This document shows positions 36,434-46,734 of a stretch of 64,000 nucleotides of DNA, piece after piece. The stretch is from Beroe forskalii (Eukaryota > Ctenophora > Nuda > Beroida > Beroidae): NCBI GenBank assembly GCA_011033025.1, contig WFMF01000090.1, positions 62,001-126,000 of the forward strand, given 5' to 3'. A program made the position numbers and the translations under genes. The notes under the pieces were generated by a model. It worked only from the letters and a program-made list of their open reading frames with translations. It was not told the origin of the DNA and ran no database searches. Position 1 is the first letter of the stretch, and each line of letters begins with the position of its first letter.

Positions 36434-39400
36434 TCAACCTGATACGACTTTAGCGTACTCTTCAAATAGTTGCTCGAGACTGTTCGCTAAAACAGGTCCG
36501 AAATCATCTAGACTTAGTATCTTCGCAAGTTGACCCTTCCATACTTCCGTAATACTCCCTGAAATAGGGGCGCGGTTGGCATATGTGGTGAGGAATGCTT
36601 TGATTACACGCATTAGTATAATCAGACATTAGGCATACCTTTCTAGCGAGACTATTCGATCAGAAAAACCTGACTCATTAGCAATGTTTACATTGGTTGA
36701 GCTCATGATGTCTAACCTGACTCATTAGCAATGTTGACTTTGGTTGAGCTCATAATGTCGTGGAAGTCTGCCTCACTGAGTTGAAGGATGGAGGAGGAGA
36801 GGAGCTTAGCTCTGTCGTACTCGTGACTACTCAGACTACTAGCCACTACCCGCTTATCACGCTCCTGGTAAAAGGGAATAGGGGTGCGTTTTAAAGGGAG
36901 GGGAGGGTGTGTTTGATTAGTTAGGGAAGATTATCACTGATCAGGGACCGTCTGTGAATAAATCTACCACAAGCGTATGCTAATCTCTTCAAAAATGTGT
37001 TGTCTATAGTCCAAGAGAGGGAGGGGTGAGTTTATGGTGTGTTTTATTTACACAAAGGTTTTGTTGAACAAAACAAAGGAGAGTTCTTTAGCAAAGTTTT
37101 TACTTTTAAATATTAATGACAAAATAACGACTTTATTACTCCCACAAACCACAAAACAAGTTACCACCGATCTAATATGCGCTCTGAATGAAAAGGCGGT
37201 CGTTATGACGTCATTTACACCGTGCGCGCTGCCAAATTGTCGCAAATAACCGCCTGTTATTCGTGCGCGGGGTCTAAGACATCACATAACGTACCTCTTT
37301 GATTTTGCCGACTATCTTCTTGATAGCCTGCCGGATACACTTCTCCCACTGCAGGTTCCTCTTGCTCAGAACACTGACTTTCTTCTGCAAGCCCTCCTCT
37401 AGCCCCCGGAACTGCTTGCCTTGGTCCTCCAATTGGTGGGTTGCTAATGCCTGTAATGGCGATAGGTTAGGGAGAATTAGATGCAGTTGCATAATGCATA
37501 CATATGAATACTGAACATGGAAAAAAGGGACGAGAGTGGCATGGACCTTACAGAACATTTCAACTCGTACTGTTTACGACAGATGCTGGAAGGTATCAGC
37601 TGCTTGTGCTAACAACCTCTTGTCAGCTGCCTAGCAGTTGATATCTAAATGTGAAGTAGGGTCCTGAATAGCGTTTATACTGTATTTGCAAAACAGAGAC
37701 AGAATAAAGATTAAGGAAAATAATGCCTCTCATAAAAACCAGCAGCCAGTGTCACACTACCTGTAAATCAGCCACCATCCTATCAGTCCCCTCCTGCTAC
37801 CTGCAGATCAGCCACCATCCTATCAGTCCCCTCCTGTTACCTGTAAATCAGCCACCATCCTATCAGTCCCCTCCTGTTACCTGTAAATCAGCCACCATCC
37901 TATCAGTCCCCTCCTGTTACCTGTAAATCAGCCACCATCCTATCTCCAGATTCCTAAATCAGCCACCATCCTATCAGTCCTCCTGTTACCTTTGCGTCAG
38001 CCACCATCCTATCAGTCCCTCCCTCTAGTACCTGTTACTTGGCCACCATCCTATCAGTCCCTCCTGTTACCTGCACCTGTATCAGTCCCTCCTGCGCCAC
38101 CATCCTATCAGTCCCTCCTGTTACCTGGGATGCCACCATCCTATCAGTCCCCCTCCTGGACCTTCAGCCACCAGAGTCCATTTAAACTCGTACCATCCTT
38201 TTTACCTGGAGATCAGCCACCATCCTATCAGTTGTTATCCCCCCTGTTACCTGTAAATCAGCCACCATCCTGTTACCTGTAAATCAGCCACCTATCCTCC
38301 TGTTACCTGTAAATCAGCCACCATCCTATCAGTCCCCTCCTGTTACCTGTAAATCAGCCACCATCCTATCATGTAAATCAGCCACCATCCTATCAGTCCC
38401 TCCTGTTACCTGTAAATCAGCCACCATCCTATCAGTCCCTCCTGTTACCTGTAAATCAGCCACCATCCTATCAGTCCCCTCCTGTTACCTGTAAATCAGC
38501 CACCATCCTATCAGTCCCCTCCTGTTACCTGTAAATCAGCCACCATCCTATCAGTCCCCTCCTGTTACCTGTAAATCAGCCACCATCCTATCAGTCCCCT
38601 CCTGCTTCCTCGTCAGACTCTTGAGCTCCTTCGTCCTGCTATCCAGAACAGTCTTACAGTCTTCGTAACTTCCCTTCACCTGTTCCAGATTCACTTTGGC
38701 GTTACTCAGCTGAGCTTTCAACGTTTCTATGTAGTTCTTCCTGTTGTCAGCCAAGTCCTGCACCTTCTTCACCTTCCGGCTCATCTCTTCCATCTTGTCA
38801 CTTAGCTCGTTTTTGCTGGACTTGTATTTGGACGCTTCGCCCCTCAGGTGCTCAGCGTCAGATCGCTGCTGACGGACAATGCGCTCACTTCGCGTCAACT
38901 TCTCCTCCAGCTTCATTACCACATCTACCTTCTCTGCCAACTCTTCCTTCAACTCTGGAGAGGAGGTGATGTTATGGGTGCTGTCCACATTCGCTCATAA
39001 TTCAACCAAAATTAAAACAACTCTGGAGAGGTGATGTTATGGGTGCTGTCCACATTGGCTACGAACTCACATGGAGCAATTAATATGCGCTCAAATAAAA
39101 AGGCTGTCGTAATGACGTCATTTACACTGTGGTCTGTGCTCGCTGGCAGGTTGTTGGAAATAACCGCATATTATCCGTTCGCGGGCAATGAGCATAGAAG
39201 CATACAACAGGATTCCCGAGAAAACATTTAGTTGGAGGGTTAAAAGGTACTTATATCGTAGAACGTACTGGTAACGACAGCGTTGGTGCTGGTAACTTGA
39301 GCGGTGAGCAGGTTATTCTGGTGATTTAGCTTCTTGATCTCGTTAGTCTTATCCTGGAGAATTGCTAGCTCGCTCTGTCGCAGACCAGAAGTTTGGAGCT

Positions 39401-42400
39401 CTGATATCTGCAAAATAAGTGTTAATCAGTGTCTTCTAGAACTTAAATCAACTGGTCTCACATTACTCAGCAAGCCTCGCAGATCTCACCGATCTCCCCT
39501 TGCTGACTTGGTCTCATATTGCTAACATCGTCTCATATTTCTCACCAGGTCTCAATTAGTCTCACATTGCTCACCTGGTCTCACACTGCTCACCTGGTCT
39601 CACATTTCTCACCCGGTCTCACACTGCTCACCAGGTCTCACATTGCTCACCAGGTCTCACATTGCTCGCCAGGTCTCACATTGCTCACCAGGTCTCACCA
39701 AGTGTCACATTGCTCACCTGGTCTCACATTGCTCACCTGGTCTCACATTGCTCACCAAGTCTCACATTGCTCACCTGGTCTCACATTGCTCACCAAGTCT
39801 CACATTGCTCACCAGTTCTCACATTGCTCACCAGGTCTCACATTGCTCACCAGGTCTCACATTGCTCACCAGGTCTCACATTGCTCACCTGGTCTCACAT
39901 TACTCGCCAGGTCTCACATTGCTCACCAGGTCTCACATTGCTCACCAAGTCTCACATTGCTCACCTGGTCTCACAATGCTCACCAGTTCTCACATTGCTG
40001 ACCAGTTCTCACATTGCTCACCAGGTCTCACATTGCTCACCAGGTCTCACATTGCTCACCAGGTCTCACATTGCTCACCAGGTCTCACCAAGTGTCACAT
40101 TGCTCACCAGGTCTCCCAGGTCTCACATTGCTCACCAGGTCTCCCAGGTCTCACATTGCTCACCTGGTCTCCCAGGTCTCACATTGCTCACCTGGTCTCC
40201 CAGGTCTCACATTGCTCACCTGGTCTCCCAGGTCTCACATTGCTCACCAGGTCTCACCAAGTGTCACATTGCTCACCAGGTCTCACCAAGTGTCACATTG
40301 CTCACCAGGTCTCCCAGGTCTCACATTGCTCACCAGGTCTCCCAGGTCTCACATTGCTCACCTGGTCTCCCAGGTCTCACATTGCTCACCTGGTCTCCCA
40401 GGTCTCACATTGCTCACCAGGTCTCACATTGCTCACCAGGTCTCACCAAGTGTCACATTGCTCACCAGGTCTCCCAGGTCTCACATTGCTCACCTGGTCT
40501 CCCAGGTCTCACAATGCTCACCAGTTCTCACATTGCTCACCAGGTTTCACATTGCTCACCTGGTCTCACATTGCTCACCAGGTCTCACATTGCTCACCAG
40601 GTCTCACATTGCTCACCAGGTCTCACCAAGTGTCACATTGCTCACCTGGTCTCACATTGCTCACCAAGTCTCACATTGCTCACCTGGTCTCACATTGCTC
40701 ACCAAGTGTCACATTGCTCACCTGGTCTCCCAGGTTTCACATTGCTCACCTGGTCTCCCAGGTCTCACATTGCTCACCAGGTCTCCCAGGATTCACATTG
40801 CTCGCCTGATTTCACAAGTCTCACCTGGTCTCGGAGTGCCTGTGCCTCTTCATGAGCAAGTCTCACATCCTCGTTGAGACCTGCCACCAGGTTCTGCGAG
40901 ACAGAGACCTGCTTGAGAGCGGCTGACAGCTGCCCCTCCAGTCGGGAAACCTTGCCCTCCTCCTCTGCTATGTCCTGTAACAGTAAGTGCAGGGAGATGA
41001 TTGCAATGAGGGGAATAAAGACAAAGAAGGGGCCTATCTGCAAGAATTATGAGATTGGATTATGTCTACATAGTTGTTAGTCGTCATACTAATATTTCTA
41101 TGCGTTCTACCACAATGCCCCATTTCCAGTTCCACCTCTTACCTTAGCATGTCGATGCTTTGCTTTCGTAAGAACAGCTATCTGCTGGTTCAGTGATGCC
41201 ATCCGTATTTTCATTGCAGCCGGAGGCTTCTGTAGCACCTTGACAGGAGGCTGGGAGATGGTCTGAATGCCAGCACTTCTGGTACTGACGATCCTCACTT
41301 TCTTACTTGATTTCACAGGAGTTTTAGTTGGAGCAAGCACTTCAGGAGGAGGAGGGATATTCTCTTGGTTTTGAAGAGTCAGTTTGTCCAGGAGATTCAT
41401 GGTATTCTGGAAGTTTGTCGTTTCCTTCTGTCGAACCTGCAGGAATGAAAGTTTAGTGATGTATTGGTCATCAAATTTGTAAAAAATCTGAGTCACTGTG
41501 GACCAATAAAGGATCTTTCACATATTACGTAATCAATTTTTCCCTCTCCCCTCCGTAATCGAGCAGGGTCTCCCTCACTTTTGGTAAATAAAACAAAAGA
41601 TTCGCATCGAGCAGGGTTCGAACCTGCGCGGGCATTGCCCATCAGATTTCAAGTCTGACGCCTTAACCACTCGGCCATCGATGCTCTGCACTACTTCAAG
41701 TTACCATTTTAATAAAAAGAATGTAATTCACGACTTGCATGAACCAAAGTAGTGAACGGGATTTCAACAATCCCTGTTGACAGTATTCGTGAGTTTTGGG
41801 GTGGCAATACAAAAGTTTCGGACAATTATTGCATATCCTTGGAGCAGACCCGGTCCATCAACCATCAAAGTTTGCTGTGCTTGACTTGAGCAGCTAAGAC
41901 ATATGTTATCTGCAATCATTTCGGTTTAATAAACTTTATCAAGCAGTCACCGGGTCGAAATTTTAAATTCCGACAGTTGTAACAACTAACATTTTTGGCA
42001 AAAGTTCAACGAAAAACTGCATACCGTGAGAACTTTTTGAAATAAATTTGCGAGTGCGCGCGCGTCGTGCGCGTTGACAGAGGGCTGAAAAACAGACTTT
42101 GAAAGAATAAATGTCGTAGCGGCCTCCACGAACTAAGGGTTTTCTGTGCGACCGGCCCAATGATTAATTGGATTTTCAAGCGTATCGATGATTTCAGATA
42201 TAATATATCTTTTGTGTGGAAGTTGATATAATAAACTTCCACACAAAACAGTGACAGATATAAATTCCGGAGAATAATTCTAAATGACCTCCAAATCGTA
42301 GATTCTGTGAAATTCAATCTTGTGCAAAATGATATTATAAAACTCAACGCTGTCAAGTTTGCCTTTATAGCTTTATATTCTCCTAAACTGGGGACAACAG

Positions 42401-45344
42401 ATAGGTCATCTCAGTACAAAAACGCAGTTCATATAACTCACCAGTGAAATTGAATCTGTAGACGTTGCAACTGTGACGGTTTGTCTACTAGTTGTCTGCG
42501 TAGTCCTGTCAACCATATCACACTCGCAAGTCTCTAACTTTGCTACTTTGCTCTGTTCACTGTGTAACGCTGCCAGTAACCTGATGTTCTCTGAATTCAG
42601 TCTCTCCGAGTCACTTGATATCTCCTCTATCTGGGAGAATGTGTTACTATGCAAGGTATAGATTGATAACTTAATAAATAGGCATGTTAACTCTGGTCAT
42701 TGACCAATCGCAGCTGGCTCGGCTCTCTTTCATATCAAATATCCTGGGAATGAATTTTAATTTCAAGTGACTTATCGCAAAATAAGCCCGGATATTTTGC
42801 CCTAACTGCTTTTGTAACACAGGCACTTCCCACGCACCTTATCTCGGAGAATCTCCAGTTGGAGATTACACCCGCACACAGACTGGTGATTGGCTACTCG
42901 CAACTTCCTCTCGCACTCCTGCTGATCCACCAATAGAGCTGCCTTCATTTCTGAGACACATTTCATTTGGTAACGTTGTGATGGATTATAACGAAGAACA
43001 ACCCTACAACAATAATGAATTTAACGGAGCTAAGCATCATAATCTACAAAATGTATATAATCCTATCCATCCGTCTTAGTAGTTGATCAGCTATAATAAT
43101 ATCAATTTCATCTGATCGTCAGGCTAAAAAGTATTACGATAATATAGGGTTTTAACCATTGAAGGTGTTGATATCGGTAACGCGTTGTAGCTTCAGTTTG
43201 TCGTTTTCTTCTTCCACGCCATGTAGTTGACGCTTCATCTTAGAACACAGTCCTTTGTAGTGTTGCAAGTCAACCCAAACCTGAAAAGGTTAATTAACGT
43301 TTATCGTGGTGTTAAGATGACCAGTTGTTCTGTGATAATTGGAGTTAATTATAGAAGCCTTTAGGCTTCTATAATTCGTCATTTTGCTGTTATGAAATGT
43401 TTCCCTTAGAAGAAGAACATTTCATACCGACACAATGACGAATTTAACAACTGACAGTAGTTGGTACTAACCGTCTCGCTATCCTCATGGCGGAGAGGTT
43501 GGGGAGCTTGGACATCCCTGAAATCAAGGTGAAGTTCCTTCCATCTGTCCTTGTCCACTATCTTCAGCTCATCCAACACTTCACTGAGCGGGGAATAAGT
43601 CGGGTTTCACAGAATCCAGTAGAAGAAGATATCATCCCCAAAAACAAAACCCCAAAAGCCCTTTTTCGATATCCACCGGCTGTTTATAGGGGTTCCCCCA
43701 ACATCGTGAGTATATCATGGACACTGAGCTAGACACAGGCCCCACATTGAAATACTAAAGATACCAACCTAAGGTAATCCTGGAGGGAAGTCATTCGATC
43801 TAGTCGGTTGTCGTGAACCTCCTGTAGCTTGGTGAGAGCCACGTCCTTTTCGTGGCAGTTAATCTGGAGTTGCTTGATGAGCTTCTGACACCGGTCCATG
43901 TCCTCCGTACTACCCGTCACGTCGGCCAGGATTATATCCATCTAGTGGAAGGGATGTTAGTGATTTATTAACCATCGGCCAGGATTATATCCATCTAGTG
44001 AGGGGTACATGTGTTAGTAGTGAAGTGAGTTCTTAGGTGAAAGGGGGCGAGGCTTCTTATTGATTCGTTAAATTTCCAATTTTCAATTTACGGTAATTAC
44101 TAATTGGTAAACTATAATTTCTAATGGAAGGAAATGATTTCATTATTGGCCTTTTCAGCGAAATAACTCACCACATCTGGAATGTCGCGGAGTGCAATAG
44201 GTCGGCTGAGGTAGTCAACACACCGGTCCTTGACTTGGGACACGAGGTCCAGGTGGGTGTCGTGTTCTGCTGCCTTCTGGTCACGTGAGTGTATTGTCTC
44301 CCGCAGGAGCACGCATTCCTCACATTCCTTCTCCCGCAACCTCTCGTACTCCGACCTGCAGACAAGAGGAGCTGTCGCGGAGTTCAACAAATTCTCAGAT
44401 TTCTATTTCTAAAATCCTCCCCAAACAGTCGGGGTACATAATCCTCTTACTCTGCTAGGTTTAGCTATTGTCATCAATATAGAAGTACGATGGATTAATG
44501 AACATCACTGTTGATGATATCACTATATTGCAGCAGAATCCTGAAAAATACACTTTAAAAGTTAAAAAGACTACCTACAGTAACCGCAGTAACGACTCCC
44601 ACCTGAGGCGTTTTTCTTCCGTAACAAGGGCAGTAACTTTGTCCTCCAACTGGGAGATGGTAAGGTGGAGTTGCTCCATGGACTTCTGGTGCTGCTTCTC
44701 CTTACCGTGCTGTTCCCGCTCCAACTCCAGCAGGTCTTGCTGGGTAGACTGCACCATCCTCTCACTCTGTAGGGAGCCAATTATCATATCGAGAATATTC
44801 TTATTGAGTAATCGGTGGTAAATATGGAAATTTACGAATTGGGCCGAAATTGAGCCGGTATTGAGCCGGAATTGAGCCGAAATGATCAGTGGTTACATTT
44901 AGCTATGCTATTGATGGGTGAACAATAGGGCACCTTTTAATGCAGCTTGAAGAGAAGTTTGCAAGCATCTTTCTAAAATTGTTGAAATGATGAAAAGAGC
45001 CTTGTACTCTTGTTATAATCAGCCTGTTCAGTTATCGTGAGTTTCGAGCCCATCTTGCCCTGTCAGTTTGCCATTGAAATAACAAATTCGACCCTCGATG
45101 CTGAATACGAACATGGGACTACAATACATTTTTGATTCACCTTCTCAAGAGCCCGTAGCGCCTTCTCAGCACTAGACTCCGCCAGTTCGAGTTTCTGCCT
45201 GAGGAGGGCCGTATCCTCCTTCCTATCAGATATATTCTCCTTCAACTCCGCTATGATGAGCTTGTGAGAGTCCAGTTCGCTGTCTCGGGTGTCTAGCAGG
45301 CTCTGCAGCCGAGCTGTCTCTGCTGCCTGCTCCTCGTGATGTCT
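36434..45344 (-). CDS. Long coiled-coil protein, unidentified; 5' end not located
   Basis: Fifteen exons join in perfect phase: 45141-45344, 44603-44766, 44172-44355, 43769-43941, 43472-43583, 43157-43280, 42838-42950, 42442-42630, 41143-41436, 40825-40974, 39269-39407, 38569-38954, 37295-37450, 36717-36864 and 36434-36558 (stop). That gives about 885 residues without a start codon, so at least one 5' exon is missing. It is mostly heptad-rich coiled coil, with a non-coiled, Pro/Lys-rich segment (PPPPEVLAPTKTPVKSSKK), a RWKELHLDFRDVQ motif and a C-terminal helical stretch ILQLSEADFHDIM. Such architecture is common in centrosome and cilium proteins; that is inference and I cannot assign a family. 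Several exon junctions are duplicated or start minisatellites (see separate entries). It sits tail-to-head upstream of SNAPC4. Confidence 0.75.
36672..36765. repeat. 47-bp donor-junction duplication
   Basis: On the gene strand the exon end, AATGAGTCAG^GTTAGA, is followed 47 bp later by a diverged second copy ending AATGAGTCAG^GTTTTT. Only the first is used in my model (exon end 36717). The copy repeats about 40 bp of exon sequence within the intron. Confidence 0.75.
37165..37275. repeat. Intronic repeat with TGACGTCA, copy 1
   Basis: About 105 bp containing TAATATGCGCTC, AAAAGGC, ATGACGTCATTTACAC and AAATAACCGC, repeated in the same orientation at about 39078-39185. Both copies lie in introns of the coiled-coil gene. 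The palindrome TGACGTCA matches the CREB/ATF site, but with no evidence of function. Confidence 0.55.
37758..38568. repeat. 40-bp minisatellite starting at a donor site of the coiled-coil gene
   Basis: About 20 units, regular 40-bp copies nearest the exon and more broken ones in the middle (37930-38280). On the gene strand each unit carries GGCTGATTTACAG^GTAACAGG: the last bases of exon 38569-38954 and its donor. The array fills most of the intron up to exon 37295-37450. Confidence 0.9.
38950..39062. repeat. 68-bp acceptor-junction duplication
   Basis: The acceptor of exon 38569-38954 (CACCTCCTCTCCAG^AGTTG on the gene strand) is repeated 68 bp upstream as CACCTCTCCAG^AGTTG, together with about 30 bp of its upstream intron. 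The outer copy would read into non-exonic DNA. Confidence 0.75.
39078..39185. repeat. Intronic repeat with TGACGTCA, copy 2
   Basis: Second copy of the block at 37165-37275, about 1.9 kb away in a neighbouring intron and in the same orientation. Confidence 0.55.
39520..40824. repeat. 19-bp minisatellite starting at a donor site of the coiled-coil gene
   Basis: About 1.3 kb of units of mainly 19 bp, with interspersed shorter variants. On the gene strand each gives GAGACCTG or GAGACCAG followed by ^GTGAGCAATGT, copying the donor of exon 40825-40974 (CGAGACCAG^GTGAGAC). Long Ser/His/Leu-rich ORFs on the plus strand (39519-40877) are products of the repeat. Confidence 0.9.
41507..41600. mobile_element. 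End fragment of the TTA-type element, next to the tRNA gene
   Basis: GGATCTTTCACATATTACG followed by TAATCAATTTTT and CCGTAATC matches the left end of the element at 55764-56976, but no right end is present before the tRNA gene. A truncated, diverged copy. Confidence 0.5.
41603..41684 (-). tRNA. tRNA-Ser (anticodon UGA)
   Basis: An 82-nt cloverleaf on the minus strand. The acceptor stem GCATCGA pairs perfectly with TCGATGC. The A box is TGGCCGAGTGG and the B box GGTTCGAACCC. The anticodon loop CTTGAAA sits in a TCAGA/TCTGA stem, giving anticodon TGA. A long variable arm (TGGGCAATGCCCGCG region) marks it as serine type. A T-rich run follows the gene, as expected for a Pol III stop. It lies inside an intron of the coiled-coil gene, same strand. 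No mismatches in the stems, so it looks functional. Confidence 0.92.
42206..42246. repeat. Perfect hairpin, 15-bp stem
   Basis: TTTTGTGTGGAAGTT, a 9-base loop, then AACTTCCACACAAAA. Located in an intron of the coiled-coil gene. Confidence 0.7.
43350..43442. repeat. Nested palindromes in an intron
   Basis: ATTATAGAAGCC-TTTA-GGCTTCTATAAT is a near-perfect palindrome. It is followed by ATGAAATGTT and AACATTTCAT arms around a short loop, and by outer AATTCGTCATT / AATGACGAATT arms. Probably a small palindromic MITE. Confidence 0.55.
43922..43999. repeat. 53-bp acceptor-junction duplication
   Basis: The acceptor of exon 43769-43941 (CACTAG^ATGGATATAATCCTGG on the gene strand) is repeated 53 bp upstream, including the first 20 or so exon bases, which then break off into intron. 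Confidence 0.75.
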
Positions 45345-45380
45345 CTGAGAACGATTTGATTACTGGAAATATAATCTACT

Positions 45381-45825
45381 AGCGTTTGCCCGCGAAGATT
45401 CGCGGAAACAATCAACCTGATACCTTTGGTTCATCTTGTATCTAGCAGCCAACAGCTACTTGCTTCATGACCTCATCTTGGAATTTGTTAAGTAATTGGA
45501 TCACCATTACCGCTTACCGAGGATTACAGATATTCGCGGAAATGCACCGCACAACATACTTTGTAATTTGAGATCACCTATATAGTATTGCCTTTCCATA
45601 GCATATATTAGCATTAGTAAACGCATGATATTTATTATGCAAATAAATAATCAACGGATGGTCCAATTCAAATTTTCCTTAAATAGTAATAAGCCCCTTA
45701 ATTGGGAGAAGATTTTCCCGAAAAAAACGATCAAAAATATCAAATGCACTTCTTAAATAGTCATTTTACACAGACAGACAGACAGATGCACGAACACTCT
45801 GAAATTATTAATATAGATTAATCCT
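45381..45825 (+). mobile_element. SINE/LINE-like fragment ending in ACAGACAGACAG
   Basis: Begins CTAGCGTTTGCCCGCG with a small hairpin (CCCGCGAAGATTCGCGG) and ends ACAGACAGACAGACAG followed by TTATTAATATAGAT. This resembles non-autonomous RTE-type elements of invertebrates. A related fragment is at 48726-49078. No ORF. Confidence 0.45.
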
Positions 45826-46337
45826 TACTGTAGGCTCCTATACAGTGGGCTCCTATAATACCGTAGGCTATAGTAGGTGTGCCAGTCAGGTGTAATTAAA
45901 GAATTAGGAATTGTTTGCAATTCATGACAACTGATCAGTGATAACTCTCCATGTGAACTTTTCCCCTCTCGAATTGTGTTTTTGTTTTACAAAAAGGCAA
46001 ATGAGAGGGTTAAAAATGTACGTGGTTTGGAGGATTGTGGGAGAATTTGTGTTTACTACAGTACTACCTTTATCCGTACAATTAATTCTGAAAAAGTGAA
46101 AAGTGCCCGGGTGGGGGAGAAATCTCTTAAAAATAAAAGAAGAAACTCTAAAAATGTCGGAGAAAGTTATAAAATTTATAACATTTTATAAATGAAAACC
46201 GCTATATAACCTCATAAAATCAAAGTCGGGCATCGCTATATTAATCGAAACATTTATGTTCTATTTGAAGTTCTACCACCTCTCACACACATGCCTAAAT
46301 GGACTAAATGTTTGATACCACAAAAAATCAAAAATGA
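45826..46337. other. Intergenic DNA, no gene seen
   Basis: AT-rich; contains a 71-codon ORF at 45976-46191 without a recognisable domain. It may hide the missing 5' exon of the coiled-coil gene, which I could not find. Confidence 0.25.
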
Positions 46338-46700
46338 TCAGCCAACAAATCGAAACTTTATTTTTTCCTCAGTTTTTGTGTCTAATTTCATGCTCAAAGT
46401 TTTGAGGAAGTTCGAGCATTCTCTGCTCGCTGTGCCAAACACCGAGAACACGAGTGGCGTGCATGAGCCTCCTTCATTCTGCATCTGCATCACTCTGTTG
46501 TTGTAGGCTCGTTTCTTCCAGCTTGAGCGATGTTTTGAGAATTTGAGGGATGTGGCAGACAACGCGTTGAAAACTCTAACATCAAAGAATGCGTGTTGTC
46601 CTCTGTCTATTCCGCCAGAACCCTCTGGCTCTGATGTCAAGTCGAGCTTCGTCAGCAATAATCTGAGGCTATTTCTTCCGGAGTGGATAAAAATCCTCAT
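46338..46700 (-). pseudogene. Retrotransposon ORF fragment
   Basis: A 120-codon ORF containing FFDVRVFNALSATS, HRSSWKKRAYNNR and CTPLVFSVFG, similar to a conserved C-terminal segment I associate with reverse-transcriptase-bearing ORFs common in invertebrate genomes (DVRVFN, then a TPLVFS motif). It lacks flanking RT sequence and is surrounded by repeats, so it is a relic. Family assignment from memory, moderate confidence. Confidence 0.45.
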
Positions 46701-46734
46701 TCCCTGCCACTTTTTAAAATTATTCCACTGCGGT

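Noticed and set aside
37723-38282. Pro/Ser-rich plus-strand ORFs
   Set aside because: Arise from the 40-bp intronic array.
39519-40877. Plus-strand ORFs of nearly 400 codons (Ser/His/Leu-rich)
   Set aside because: By-product of the 19-bp array in an intron on the opposite strand.
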